This document shows positions 15,785 to 25,660 of a stretch of DNA of 64,000 nucleotides, piece after piece. A program made the translations under genes and the position numbers. Each line of letters begins with the position of its first letter. Positions within the stretch are counted from its first letter, which is position 1. The DNA comes from DATBGZ01 sp963803115. Its GTDB lineage: Bacteria > Actinomycetota > Actinomycetes > Mycobacteriales > Micromonosporaceae. Below the pieces are notes generated by a model. It made no database searches. It was not told the origin of the DNA and was given only the letters and a program-made list of their open reading frames with translations. The DNA is taken from contig CAWDLN010000020.1 of the NCBI GenBank assembly GCA_963803115.1, forward strand, positions 1 through 64,000. The letters are read 5' to 3'.

Positions 15785-18061
15785 TCACGGGATGCGAACG
15801 TAGGCGACCTGACCGGATGCGGTTCCACACAGGACGTACGACGGCAGGGCTGGGTTCACGGCCAACGCGGTTACCCGGCTTCGCGTCACGAGCCGCGCGA
15901 CCGGGGAGGGCTGAGAGACCGCCGGTACGACGTACACCCACAGCGACGAATGGTCACCGACGAGGAGCCGCCTCCCGCAGGGAGTAAATGCGAGTGCGCA
16001 CACAACCCCGGGACAAGTGAGCCGATGCACGGGCAGACCAGTCGCCACGTCCCATAGCACGATGTCGCCCGTGATCGACCCAGTGGCGGCCGTCCATCCA
16101 TCCACCGTGATGTCAACCGCGGTCAGCAGGCCCGCGCGACACGTCAGGCGATTGATCGGTTCACCGACCTGGAGGTCCCAAATGGTGGCGTTGCCGTCGG
16201 CATCACCACTGATGCCCCGGACGCCGTCCCGATCGACGGCAAAGGCGGACATCAGGGCGGTCTGCTCAGGCTCCAGCGGAATCCTTTCGCCGGAGTCCAT
16301 TTTCACCGCGTCCGAAACGCCATCCGGCCACGCCGCGAGCGCGTCCGTCGGGTCGGCCAGGGCGGTCAATCGGTTCGCGCCATTAGCGGTGTCGACCTCG
16401 TGAGAGAGCTGGCCCGAGGCAAGCTGCCATACCCGGACAATGCCGTCGCGAGAGGTGGTCACACCGCGTTCGCCGTCGAGCATGACCGTGGCGTCATCGA
16501 CCTGGATTCGGTGCCCCGGACGGGCATCGGGCGCAAACCGAGTTGGACTGTTCACCGTCGCCCACAGCGTCAGAATGCTCGTCGACGGCATCCGGCCGAC
16601 CAGCGCCCGAGCGATGCCGGTCGCCCCGATCGTGGCGGCCTCGTAGATCAACTGTTGGACGGCGAAGCGGTCATCGCGCTCCGTCCGGGCCTTCCGCAGG
16701 GTGGGTGCCTGAGCCCGCAGCAACTCGGCGACGCGACCCACGTCAGGCGAGACTGTGGGCGCTCGGTCGAGTACGTACTCAAGCCCACTCAGAAGGTCGT
16801 CCACACCGACGTTGGACAGGGCAGCCGAGAGAAACTCGGGCTCGTTGATCGTGGCACCGATCGCGCGTCCGGCCGCGGCTCGGCGGTCCGCTTGCGCGGC
16901 GGCCGCGCCGACATCGGCGAGATGGACAAGAACATGCCGTAGCCCGTACCCGTCGCTGGTGTGCCAGTTGTTGGCGCCGTCGCGCAGCAGTCGCTCGGCG
17001 ATCAGCCAATCGAGCTCAACACTGGCCTGACCGCCAGCGGTAGCCGCGATGTATTCACCGAAGTAGCGATGGTGCAGCCGGGTGCGCCGGCGTCCGGATA
17101 TCACGGCGCGGCAGCCGTCGAGGACGTCGTTGACGCCGGGCCCGCTTGCTTCGAGCAGGTTCGTCAGCTGCCGAGGTGTCAGACCGTCACCACGGGATCG
17201 GGCAAGTAGATCGACCACTCGGCGCGCGAACGGATTCAACGAGTCGAGAATGCCCGCATAGAGACCATCGATACCCGACGGCATCTCGGCCGCTCGTCGC
17301 CCGCCGACCCGTACCAGACGAGCCGCGAGATCCGCGTAGAGCAAGCAGCCATCGGAAGCCGCGGCGAGCGCCGAAGCGTCGCACGGGGAGAGATCAGGCG
17401 ACCTGGCGAGGAAATCCGCCACGTCGCGGCCAATGTCGGGCGAGTCCGATGTGAGGTCGAACGACCTCCCCCCGATGCCCCGGCCGTCGGTGGCTGTCCG
17501 GGTTCGGGTGGTGGCTATCACACGCAGGTAGGGCACCGCCACGCCTGGACTTCCGGCCAGCAATCTCCTCAGCAGATCGGACCGCGACGGAGTGCATTCA
17601 TCGAGGCCATCCACGATCAGGACCACATCCTGCTGCAGACGCCCGATCGACGCGAGGACCTCAAACGGGTTCTGCAGTGCCCGCTGATAGGCGGCCTCAG
17701 GCGACACGCTGTCGAGCACCGCGGAATGAACGGCTGCCGCGTCGTCGCCGTGGTCGCCGTGCCCTAGATCTCGGGCGACGGCCCCGTACCCCGGTACCCG
17801 GCGCGCGAGCTGGGCGGCGAGACTCGCGAATACGCGAATTGGGTCGGTCGAGGACGGATCGCGTGTCCGGCAGTGGTGCGCCGCCTGAATCGTCAACCCC
17901 GGCGCCCTGCCTTGCCGGACGAGTTCGGCCATGAGTCTGGTCTTTCCGGATCCTGGTGCTCCGGAGATCAGCAACATCCGCTCCGACGTGCCGAGCCAGT
18001 CCCCGATCCGGTCCCATGCCCATCCGCGCTCAGGTGTCGCGGTACGGCGGTATTCGCCCAA
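15785..18061 (-). CDS. STAND/NACHT-type ATPase with C-terminal WD40-like repeats
   Basis: About 758 residues from a TTG start at 18061, chosen because AGAGAGG lies 6 bases upstream; the frame is open to an ATG at 18172. Residues about 34-41 are the Walker A loop GAPGSGKT and about 146-155 the Walker B VVLIVDGLDE. A helical region follows (HHRYFGEYIAATAGG). From about residue 520 there are degenerate WD40/beta-propeller repeats (SRDGIVRVWQLASG, DADGNATIWDLQVG, ITGDIVLWDVATG). This is the layout of signal-transduction ATPases with numerous domains. There is no recognisable N-terminal effector or DNA-binding domain, so output may be through a partner. It lies between the nitrilase and hyuA within a catabolic locus and may be a local regulator or an unrelated insertion. 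Confidence 0.8.
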   Translation of the reverse strand: MGEYRRTATPERGWAWDRIGDWLGTSERMLLISGAPGSGKTRLMAELVRQGRAPGLTIQAAHHCRTRDPSSTDPIRVFASLAAQLARRVPGYGAVARDLGHGDHGDDAAAVHSAVLDSVSPEAAYQRALQNPFEVLASIGRLQQDVVLIVDGLDECTPSRSDLLRRLLAGSPGVAVPYLRVIATTRTRTATDGRGIGGRSFDLTSDSPDIGRDVADFLARSPDLSPCDASALAAASDGCLLYADLAARLVRVGGRRAAEMPSGIDGLYAGILDSLNPFARRVVDLLARSRGDGLTPRQLTNLLEASGPGVNDVLDGCRAVISGRRRTRLHHRYFGEYIAATAGGQASVELDWLIAERLLRDGANNWHTSDGYGLRHVLVHLADVGAAAAQADRRAAAGRAIGATINEPEFLSAALSNVGVDDLLSGLEYVLDRAPTVSPDVGRVAELLRAQAPTLRKARTERDDRFAVQQLIYEAATIGATGIARALVGRMPSTSILTLWATVNSPTRFAPDARPGHRIQVDDATVMLDGERGVTTSRDGIVRVWQLASGQLSHEVDTANGANRLTALADPTDALAAWPDGVSDAVKMDSGERIPLEPEQTALMSAFAVDRDGVRGISGDADGNATIWDLQVGEPINRLTCRAGLLTAVDITVDGWTAATGSITGDIVLWDVATGLPVHRLTCPGVVCALAFTPCGRRLLVGDHSSLWVYVVPAVSQPSPVARLVTRSRVTALAVNPALPSYVLCGTASGQVAYVRIP

Positions 18062-18262
18062 TGTCGTCCTCTCTACGCGGCCACGGTGGGTAGTACGATC
18101 GACACACGTCGTTTGGTTCACGCTTCGGGGGAATGTGTGACCCACGCAATTCGGGTGTCTGTAGCGGTTCAAAAGAGCGTGCAGTCATCTGATCCACACC
18201 GGCCCGAGAGTGATCACTCGGAGGTGCGGTTGAAGGGTGGTCTTGACGCGACAGGGCGTCAG

Positions 18263-19162
18263 TCAGGCATGCGGGAACGGAGTCTTCGCGGGCGAGGCGA
18301 GTTCGTCGAGGTGGCCGCGGATGAAGTCGAGGTTCCGATCGGCCAGGTGGTCGAAGCGTTGCGCCACGCTCGAGCCGGGGGTGAGCGAGCTGAGCGCCGT
18401 GGCCGGATCGAGGCGGGCGCTGACCCAACCCTCGTGCGAGGCAGCCCGGGCCACCACCTCCGCGATCGGCGTCACGATCATCGAGTTGCCGAAATAGTGC
18501 ACTCCGGCCGGGTCGGTTCCCGTCGCGTTCGCGCCGATCACGTAGACATGGTTGTCGTAGGCGCGGGCGCGGTTGGTCAGCTCCCAAATGTCGGCCGAGC
18601 GAAGCAGTGCCGACGGCCGGCAGATCACCTCTGCCCCTCGGATCGCGTTCACCCGTGCCAGTTCCGGGTAGTCGCCGTCGAAACAGATGATGAGCCCGAT
18701 CGACCCCAGCTCGGTCCGCACGACCACGACGCCGTCACCCGGCGTTACCCAGCCGCCGTCGGCTCGATTCTCACCGCAGAACAGATGCGTCTTGTGGTAG
18801 GCACCGATGACGTCGCCGTGCCTTCCGATGAGGACGGCGGTGTTGTAGACCGTGGCCGGAGTCGGTCCCCGCTCGTAGGTTCCGAACACCACATGCACGC
18901 CGAGCTGCGCCGCTACATCCTGAATCGGCGCCGTGACGGCGCCCGGAACGGTGTCGACGAGTTCCCACAGCTGCTCGGCCGGCACGCCGGGCGTGAAGCC
19001 GGTCGAGGCGGACTCCGGAAGGACGATGAGCTCGGCTCCCGTGGCCTCGACACACTTCTCCACCATCGCCGCACAATTGTCCACATTGGACTTGATGGCG
19101 GCCGCGTTCAGCGACCCTGTCACCGGGGCCACCTGGACCGCGGCGGCGGTGAAAGCGCGCAT
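18263..19162 (-). CDS. Nitrilase-superfamily amidase (carbon-nitrogen hydrolase)
   Basis: 299 residues with the Glu-Lys-Cys triad of the superfamily: E in LIVLPESASTGF, K in GAYHKTHLF and C in IGLIICFDGDYPE. The overall length and the ICFDGDYPE context resemble N-carbamoyl-amino-acid hydrolases/beta-ureidopropionase-like amidases more than true nitrilases. The start has an ideal ribosome site (AGGAGG). It sits between the molybdenum hydroxylase operon and the STAND/hydantoinase genes, separated from the former by palindromes at 19178-19215. In the pathway proposed here it could hydrolyse ureidomalonate to urea and malonate, or malonamate to malonate and ammonia. The substrate cannot be read from the sequence. 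Confidence 0.85.
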   Translation of the reverse strand: MRAFTAAAVQVAPVTGSLNAAAIKSNVDNCAAMVEKCVEATGAELIVLPESASTGFTPGVPAEQLWELVDTVPGAVTAPIQDVAAQLGVHVVFGTYERGPTPATVYNTAVLIGRHGDVIGAYHKTHLFCGENRADGGWVTPGDGVVVVRTELGSIGLIICFDGDYPELARVNAIRGAEVICRPSALLRSADIWELTNRARAYDNHVYVIGANATGTDPAGVHYFGNSMIVTPIAEVVARAASHEGWVSARLDPATALSSLTPGSSVAQRFDHLADRNLDFIRGHLDELASPAKTPFPHA

Positions 19163-19177
19163 GGCGACCTCCTCTGT

Positions 19178-19215
19178 GTTAAGCAGGGTCCCCTTCTTAA
19201 CGCTTTCTGACTCGG
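19178..19215 (-). terminator. GTTAAG...CTTAAC palindromes between the hydroxylase operon and the amidase gene
   Basis: The 19178-19201 palindrome begins gttaag and ends cttaac around an AGGG/CCCC(T) core. A second inverted half (gggtcccttgctaac, about 19219-19233) follows. This style of short interspersed palindrome is frequent in Micromonosporaceae-like genomes. Its position downstream of the CoxG gene suggests a terminator. Confidence 0.55.
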
Positions 19216-19243
19216 AAGGGTCCCTTGCTAACGCGGGATGCGT

Positions 19244-19894
19244 CTACCAGCCTGCCACGACGGCGCCGATCAGCACACCCAGTAGGGCGATGACGGCGCC
19301 GAACGCGGCCCCGAGCATCAGGTCCCGGATCCGTTGCTGTACCGGGTCACGCACCGGCGCGGGTCGGGTCCACACCCCAGCGGCGGGGGCCACGGCAGCG
19401 GGCGCGGCGCCAGTAGGAACAGCGGCCAGAGGCGCAGGCGCGGCCGCGACCGGGACGAGACCACTGAGCTCCCGGTCGACGGCGCTGAAAAACTCCCCCG
19501 CCGTCCGCTTCGCCACGCCGGCGAGCATGCGCTGTCCCACGCCGCCGATGACCCCGCCGATGGTGGCGTCGGCGTCGTAGCGCAGGAGTGTCCCGCCGTC
19601 CTCCTCGGCCAGGCTCACCCGGGCGACCGCGCTGACCGTGCCCGGCGCGCCGGCGCCCGAGGCATGGAGCGTGAACGACCCCGGCGGCACCTGGTCAGCC
19701 AGCCGTACGTTGCCGTCGAAGAGGCCCTTGATCGAGGCGACGCCCGCGGCGACCGTGGCCTGATAGGTATCCGTCCCGGTCTGTTCCAGCCGCTGGCAGC
19801 CCGGGATCGTACGCACCAGGATCGCGGGGTCAGTCAGTGCGGCGTAGACATCGGCGACCGGGTGGTGCAGCGTCGCCTCTCCGGATACCTTCAT
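19244..19894 (-). CDS. coxG: CoxG-like SRPBCC protein with C-terminal membrane anchor
   Basis: 216 residues. Residues 1 to about 145 match the carbon monoxide dehydrogenase subunit G family: MKVSGEATLHHPVADVYAAL, LVRTIPGCQ, VGQRMLAGVAKRTAGEFF. An Ala/Pro-rich linker and a C-terminal hydrophobic helix (LMLGAAFGAVIALLGVLIGA, cited in part) then anchor it to the membrane. CoxG-like proteins recruit or mature molybdenum hydroxylases at the membrane. It is the last gene of the coxM-coxS-coxL-type operon, 48 bases after the large subunit, a gap filled by a 21-bp tandem duplication. Confidence 0.85.
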   Translation of the reverse strand: MKVSGEATLHHPVADVYAALTDPAILVRTIPGCQRLEQTGTDTYQATVAAGVASIKGLFDGNVRLADQVPPGSFTLHASGAGAPGTVSAVARVSLAEEDGGTLLRYDADATIGGVIGGVGQRMLAGVAKRTAGEFFSAVDRELSGLVPVAAAPAPLAAVPTGAAPAAVAPAAGVWTRPAPVRDPVQQRIRDLMLGAAFGAVIALLGVLIGAVVAGW

Positions 19895-19904
19895 GCGTTC
19901 CCTT

Positions 19905-19946
19905 CCGCTCTTGTGGCGAGGTCAGCCGCTCTTGTGGCGAGGTCAG
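19905..19946. repeat. Perfect 21-bp tandem duplication at the large-subunit stop codon
   Basis: The unit ccgctcttgtggcgaggtca + g occurs at 19905-19925 and again at 19926-19946 without mismatch. The second copy carries the stop codon of the molybdenum hydroxylase large subunit; the first lies in the gap before coxG. It looks like a recent slippage or duplication event. Confidence 0.85.
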
Positions 19947-22406
19947 CCGGCATTGCGGTGCAGGCCCGGGACTTCGCCGGCGGCGTGGCGGCGCCGGAGG
20001 TCCCACAGCTCCGACGGTGAGATCGGCATCCGATCGATCCTGATCCCCTCCGCATCCTCCAGCGCCGAGGCGATCACGGCGTGGCCCGGGATCACCCCGG
20101 CCTCGCCAACTCCCTTGACCCCCAACGGATTCAGCGGCGATGCGGAGGTCAAATGATCCGTTTCGACCTTGGGGACCTCCGACGCGTACGGCATGAGAAA
20201 GTCCATAAAGGACGCGTTCACGAGCTGCCCGGATTCGTCGTAGACGATGCGTTCGTAGAGCGCCCCGCCAACGCCTTGGGCGACCCCGCCGTGCACCTGA
20301 CCCTCCACGATCATCGGGTTGATGACCGTACCGCAGTCGTGCACGACGCAGTACCGCAGCACCGTGATCTCCGCCGTCGAGGGATCGGTCTCCACTACCG
20401 CCGCGTGCACGCCGTTGGCGAAGGTGGACCGGATCGGCGAGTACCAGCCGGTCGCCTCGAGGCCGGGCTCCTCCCCCTCCGGAACCGGCGGACCGTCGCC
20501 GGCGGCGCGGCGAACTGGGTGGCCCGCTGCGCCTCCTCGTCGAAGGCGTATCGCAGCGGGTTCGCGAGCACCGCGACCGTGGCGAGTGAGATCTGTGGCC
20601 CGTCGGGCGGGAAGCCGCGCACGGAGATCACACCGTCCTCAATGGACAGTTCCGTTTCGGACGCGGCGAGGGCGGAGGCCGCGATGCGCAACGCCTTCGC
20701 CCGTACCTTACGCGCCGCCGCGGCGACCGCGTTGCCGCTCATCACCGCGGCCCGGGAGGCGAACGTGCCCACACCGTACTTGAACCGCCGCGTGTCGCCC
20801 GTGGTCACGCTGACGCGGGCGACCGGCACTCCCAACTCCTGCGCGGCGATCTGGGCGAACACCGTCTGGTGCCCCTGGCCCTGCGTGGTCAGGCCGGTCG
20901 AAACAACTACGTCCCCCGTGGTCTCAACTCGCACGTGCGCACCCTCGTACGGCCCGACACCCGTACCCTCCACATAGGCCGCGAGGCCGATGCCAACCTG
21001 CCGTCCTTCGGCCCGGGCGGCCGCCCGGACTTCCTCGAACGACGACCAGTCCACCAGGTCGAGCGCCTTGCGTAACGACAACGGGAAATCGCCGGTGTCG
21101 TAGATGAGCGGCCGCCCGTCCTGGAAGATGAGTCCCTGGTCGTACGGCATCTCCGAGGGCAGGATCATGTTGGTCAGCCGTACCACCGCCCGGTCGAGTC
21201 CACAGTGGTCAGCCACCGCGTCCATGACCCGTTCCATCACGAAGCACCCGTGTACCCGCCCCGCGCCCCGGTACGGCGTGACGATCACCGTGTTCGTGTA
21301 GAGCGAATGGAACTCGACGCGGTAGCTGCCCAACTTGTACGGCCCGAGCAGCTGGGTCGACGAGATGATCGGGACGATGATCCCGTACGGCGTGTAGGCG
21401 CCGTTGTCATGCAGGAACCGGACGTCGAGACCGAGGATCCGACCGTCGTCGTCGAAGCCCACCCGGACCGTGTGCTGCTGCGCCCGTTCGTGGGCCGACG
21501 AGATGAAGTGCTCCCGCCGATCCTCGACCCATTTCACCTCGCGCCGAAGCCGAATCGCGGCCCACGGCACGAGCACCTCCTCCGGCCAGGGATGCATGAT
21601 CTTGACGCCGAAGCCGCCTCCGACATCGGGCGTGACGACCTCGACCCGGTCCACCGGAAGGTTCAGCTTGGCGGCCAAGGCGAACCGTACGGAGGTCGAT
21701 GTCTGAGTCGAGCTGTACACCCGCAGCGACCGGTCGTCGACGTCCCAGCGCGCGTAGACGCCCTTGCCTTCCAGCGGAGTCGAGGCGGAACGCTCCACAT
21801 GCAACGCAAGCGTGAGCTGCCGCGGCGCCCCGTCGATCGCGGCCGGGGCATCGCCGACCTCCTGCACCATGTGCGCCGCGACATTGTCGGCGATGTCCGG
21901 GTGCACGGCGTGGTCCGCGGCGAAGGCGGCGTCGAGCCCGACAACGGCCGGCAGAACCTCCCACTCAGCCCGGATCCGGTCCACCGCGTCCTCGGCGATG
22001 TACCGGTCAGTGGCGACCACCATCGCGACCGCCTCGCCCACGTGGTTGACCACGTCCTTGGCCAGTACATTGCCAGTCTTCGGCGCGTGCAGCGCCGGGT
22101 GCGGGATGAGCAACGGCAGCGGTTCGGCGACCCGGCCGTCCAGGTCGTCGTAGGTGTAGACGGCGACTAGGCCCTCGACCGAAAGCGCGTCGGTGATGTC
22201 GATGTCGACGATGCGAGCATGCGCGTGCGGGCTGCGAAGGAACGCCGCGGCCAGGGCATGGTGGCCGAGGTCGTCCAGGTACCGGCCATCACCGGCGGCG
22301 AGGCGGAGGTCCTCCTTGCGCGGAATCGCCGCACCAAAAGGACCGGATGTCTCGGCCTGTTCGACCGCTGGCGGAGCGACCTCGGCCGGACGAGTCGGAG
22401 CGATCG

Positions 22407-22410
<4 letters not shown>
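19943..22410 (-). pseudogene. Molybdenum hydroxylase large subunit (xanthine dehydrogenase / form-II CoxL type), frameshifted
   Basis: About 822 codons if one missing base is restored. Reading from GTG at 22410 (4-nt GTGA overlap with the small subunit) the frame gives a normal large subunit: IPRKEDLRLAAGDGRYLDDL near the start, DVGGGFGVKI, and the molybdopterin-site loop PYRGAGR at about residue 380. That loop is the form-II type, not the AYxCSFR of true CO dehydrogenase. At about 20498-20500 the frame shifts. The sequence CCGGCGAC would read correctly as CCGGGCGAC, after which the other frame continues PEGEEPGLEATGWYSPIRST, and ends with GVKGVGEAG, containing the catalytic Glu, near 20100. 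One lost G in a G/C run explains everything. It may be a real null allele or a sequencing error. Confidence 0.85.
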
Positions 22411-22902
<492 letters not shown>

Positions 22903-22910
<8 letters not shown>

Positions 22911-23775
22911 GCGCGACCTCCTGAGCGTGAGCGACGGCAGCGCGGCCGGCGCGTTCGGTCAGCACCCCAACCAGGTGCCGGCGGTACTCGGCAGTGGCGT
23001 GGATGTCGTCCTCGGGATCGACCGCGGCCACAGCCTTGGCACCGGCCGCGGCCCAATCGGTCGGCGACCCCCCGGCGGCATCGGTCAAATCCACCAGCAC
23101 CGGGGTCGGGCCCACCGAGATGTAAGCAGCCCGGGCCGCCGAGACAAGGCCATCGCCGTCGAGCGTCACCTGCATGCCGACGCCGCACAACGCGTAGTCA
23201 CCGGCTCGGCGCGAGACCTCGACCCAGGCGCTACCGGTACCCGGCGGGGGCACGCCGAACGTCGCGGCAACGGCCAGCTCGCCCGGCCGCAGCGCTGACT
23301 CCAGCGGGCCGATGAAGAACTCCGCCGCCGGTACGGTCCGGGTTCCGGCCGCCGACGCCAGCTCCATGACGCCGTCGCACAGCAGCAGCACCGCCGGCAT
23401 CTCGCCGGCCGGGTCGGCGTGCACGAGACTGCCCACGGTCGTGCCCCGGTTGCGGATGGTCGCGTGCGCGACGTACGCGGTCGCCTGACCGAGCAGCGGC
23501 AGCGCGGTCGCGTGCCCGCCGCCCCGGGTGAGCCGGGCGTGACGCACGAGAGCTCCCACCCGTACCGCTCGATCCGTCGTCTCAATGGCACCGAGCTCGT
23601 CCTCGAGGCGGTTGATGTCGACTAACGCCTTCGGCGCGGCCAGGCGCATGTTCAGCAGTGGCACCAAACTTTGGCCACCGGCGAGCACCTTGGCGTCCTC
23701 GCCGAGGTCGGCGAGCGCCGCCAGTGCCTCGGCCACGGTGGCCGGCCGGTGGTAGCTAAAGCTCGGCGGCTTCAC
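22903..23775 (-). CDS. Molybdenum hydroxylase FAD-binding subunit
   Basis: 290 residues of the CoxM/XdhB type, starting with SYHRPATVAEALAAL. It has the FAD pyrophosphate motifs AGGQSLVPLLNMR and TIRNRGTTVGSLVHADPAGE. It is the first gene of the coxM-coxS-coxL-coxG-like operon and starts 77 bases downstream of the PucR regulator on the same strand. The family is certain; the oxidised ring compound (xanthine, uracil/thymine or other) is not. Confidence 0.93.
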
Positions 23776-23851
23776 AGACGACTCCTCTTCTCCAGAGGCA
23801 GGTTCACATCATGCACCAGAGCGCAAGATGCACCAATACGAAAGGGCACCG

Positions 23852-25606
23852 TCAGGCTCCGGCCATGTGCCGCACCCGCAGTGCGAGCGACAGGTCCAGT
23901 CGCAGCGCCGCGTTGGAGGTGAACGGGCCGACGAGGCGCTCAAGCTTCTCGATGCGGTACCGCAAGGTGTTGTAGTGGAAATGCAGCCGCCGCGCGGACT
24001 CCGCCACGTTTCCGTTGGTGTCGAGCAGCATCTCGAGCGTGTGCCGTAGGTCCGCCGCCTCGGCCGTGTCCTCGGCGAGCTCGCCGAGGACGTCGGCGAC
24101 GAAGCCACGAAGCTCCGCACTGTCGGGGATCAGCGCGAGCAGCCGGTACGCCCCCAGCTGATCGAACGTCGACCGCGCGCCCGGACCCTGTAGTCGCCGG
24201 CCGATCCGCACCGCCGTGCGCGCCTGCTCGTAGGCGCGTGGCAATTCCGACGGTCCCGTGGCGGCCCGGGAGATCCCAAGCGAGAACGACAGTCGACCGC
24301 CGCCACGATCGCCGGCCACCTGGCGGTCGAGCTCGGCGACGAGTCGCTCCAGATCACCGTCGGGCGCCGCGAACAGCACCACGACCTCGGTATGGAAACT
24401 CGCAACCGGGGCCTTCGGGTCGCGCGCGCGAAGCACGGTCTGCCAGGCGGTCGCGAAGCGCTCCTGCACCGGTCGAAGCTCCAAACCGGACAGTGACAAC
24501 GGCACCTGACCCGGGTCGAGCTCGGCCACGGCGACCACCATCGCCCGGTCCACGTCCCAGCCGAGGCTGGCGGCGTGCGGCACCGCCTCCGCCAGGTTCT
24601 CGACCCGACCGGTGACGAGATCGCGTAGAAAGTCGGCGCGGTACTTGTCCTCCACCGCGGCCACGGCCAACCGCTTGGTCACCGCCAGCGCCGCCACGGT
24701 CGCGGCGCGCTCGAGGCAGTACGTGTCCGCGGCGGTGACCAGGTCGGCCGAGAACATCACGATCCGACCATGGTCGACCCGACCGGCCACAATGGGCACC
24801 ACGACGCAGTGGTCACCGTTGTCGAGCACCCCGTCGTGAAGCTCGACCCGGAACCGTCCGGACCAGTCAAATGCCGACGAGGACTTCGCGCGCCGGACCG
24901 CCGCCTCCTCGCCCGCCTCGGCGACCACCCGTCCGTCGGGCGTGGTCACCAGAACCGGACCGCCGAGGATGGCGGCGAGCTCCGCCGCGAGGTCGTCCAA
25001 GTCTCCACCGTCAAGCACGACCGAGACCAACGCCCGGTGCACCTCTTCGCTGCGCGCCGCGAGTGCCGCCTGTTGGTTGAGTAGGGTGCCGATCACCTCG
25101 TTGAGGACGTCGTCGAAGCCGACGTCCTGGGGGAACTCGATGATCGGTAAGCCGCGACGATCCGCCTCCGCGAGCAGGTCCGCCGGCACCTCATCGAAGT
25201 ACCGGTGCAGCTTGATTGCGAGCGCGGCGAGTCCCCGGTCGTCGAGCTCGCCGATGAGCCGTACGAGGGCATCCGGATCGTCTCGCAACGGGTAGCCAGT
25301 GGTGAGCAGGAGCTCGTGCGGCTTCACCCACGGCAGGATGTCGGGCACCTCCATCACGTTGAGCCTGGACACCACTCGATCCAGACCGCTTGCCCCGGCG
25401 AGCACGCGAGCCTCGGCGAGACACGGCGCGGCGAGGACCTCTCGTACGGCCAGTCCGACCGCGGATCCGCTCGGTGCCGACCCCCGCGGCCGGACCGCGG
25501 GGGTCGGCTGCCGGGCCGCCGGATCGGGACGAGGCGCCACAGACGTCGCCGAAACCGGTGCGGAAATCGCCGAAGAAGTGGCCGGGTTGTCGGCAACTCT
25601 CTCCAT
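23852..25606 (-). CDS. pucR: PucR-family transcriptional regulator
   Basis: 584 residues. After a disordered Ala/Pro/Ser-rich lead of about 45 residues comes the PucR-like N-terminal domain (VVSRLNVMEVPDILPWVKPHELLLTTGYPL). A GGDEF-like middle region follows, then the C-terminal PucR helix-turn-helix (LRHTLEMLLDTNGNVAESARRL with HYNTLRYRIEKLERL). PucR-type proteins control purine and ureide catabolism. It sits at the pivot between the minus-strand hydroxylase/hydantoinase arm and the plus-strand DUF2877-FdrA-DUF1116 arm, with only 54 bases to the divergent start. It is therefore the likely regulator of both arms and perhaps of the urate operon. Confidence 0.93.
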   Translation of the reverse strand: MERVADNPATSSAISAPVSATSVAPRPDPAARQPTPAVRPRGSAPSGSAVGLAVREVLAAPCLAEARVLAGASGLDRVVSRLNVMEVPDILPWVKPHELLLTTGYPLRDDPDALVRLIGELDDRGLAALAIKLHRYFDEVPADLLAEADRRGLPIIEFPQDVGFDDVLNEVIGTLLNQQAALAARSEEVHRALVSVVLDGGDLDDLAAELAAILGGPVLVTTPDGRVVAEAGEEAAVRRAKSSSAFDWSGRFRVELHDGVLDNGDHCVVVPIVAGRVDHGRIVMFSADLVTAADTYCLERAATVAALAVTKRLAVAAVEDKYRADFLRDLVTGRVENLAEAVPHAASLGWDVDRAMVVAVAELDPGQVPLSLSGLELRPVQERFATAWQTVLRARDPKAPVASFHTEVVVLFAAPDGDLERLVAELDRQVAGDRGGGRLSFSLGISRAATGPSELPRAYEQARTAVRIGRRLQGPGARSTFDQLGAYRLLALIPDSAELRGFVADVLGELAEDTAEAADLRHTLEMLLDTNGNVAESARRLHFHYNTLRYRIEKLERLVGPFTSNAALRLDLSLALRVRHMAGA

Positions 25607-25660
25607 GCCGACACACTAGGCCCGCTGCGTACCGTGAGTCCATCGCGAGGGAGGTGGCGC
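25607..25660. promoter_or_regulatory. Divergent PucR / DUF2877 intergenic promoter region
   Basis: Only 54 bases separate the two start codons, so both promoters and any PucR site must lie here or extend into the genes. The ribosome site GGGAGG for the plus-strand gene is visible at 25648-25653. No convincing -10/-35 pair or dyad is seen. Confidence 0.45.

Noticed and set aside
15785..18061. A defence island (STAND ATPase plus HNH protein)
   Set aside because: The two genes are 20 kb apart, each flanked by metabolic genes, with no effector, methyltransferase-restriction or toxin partner next to either.
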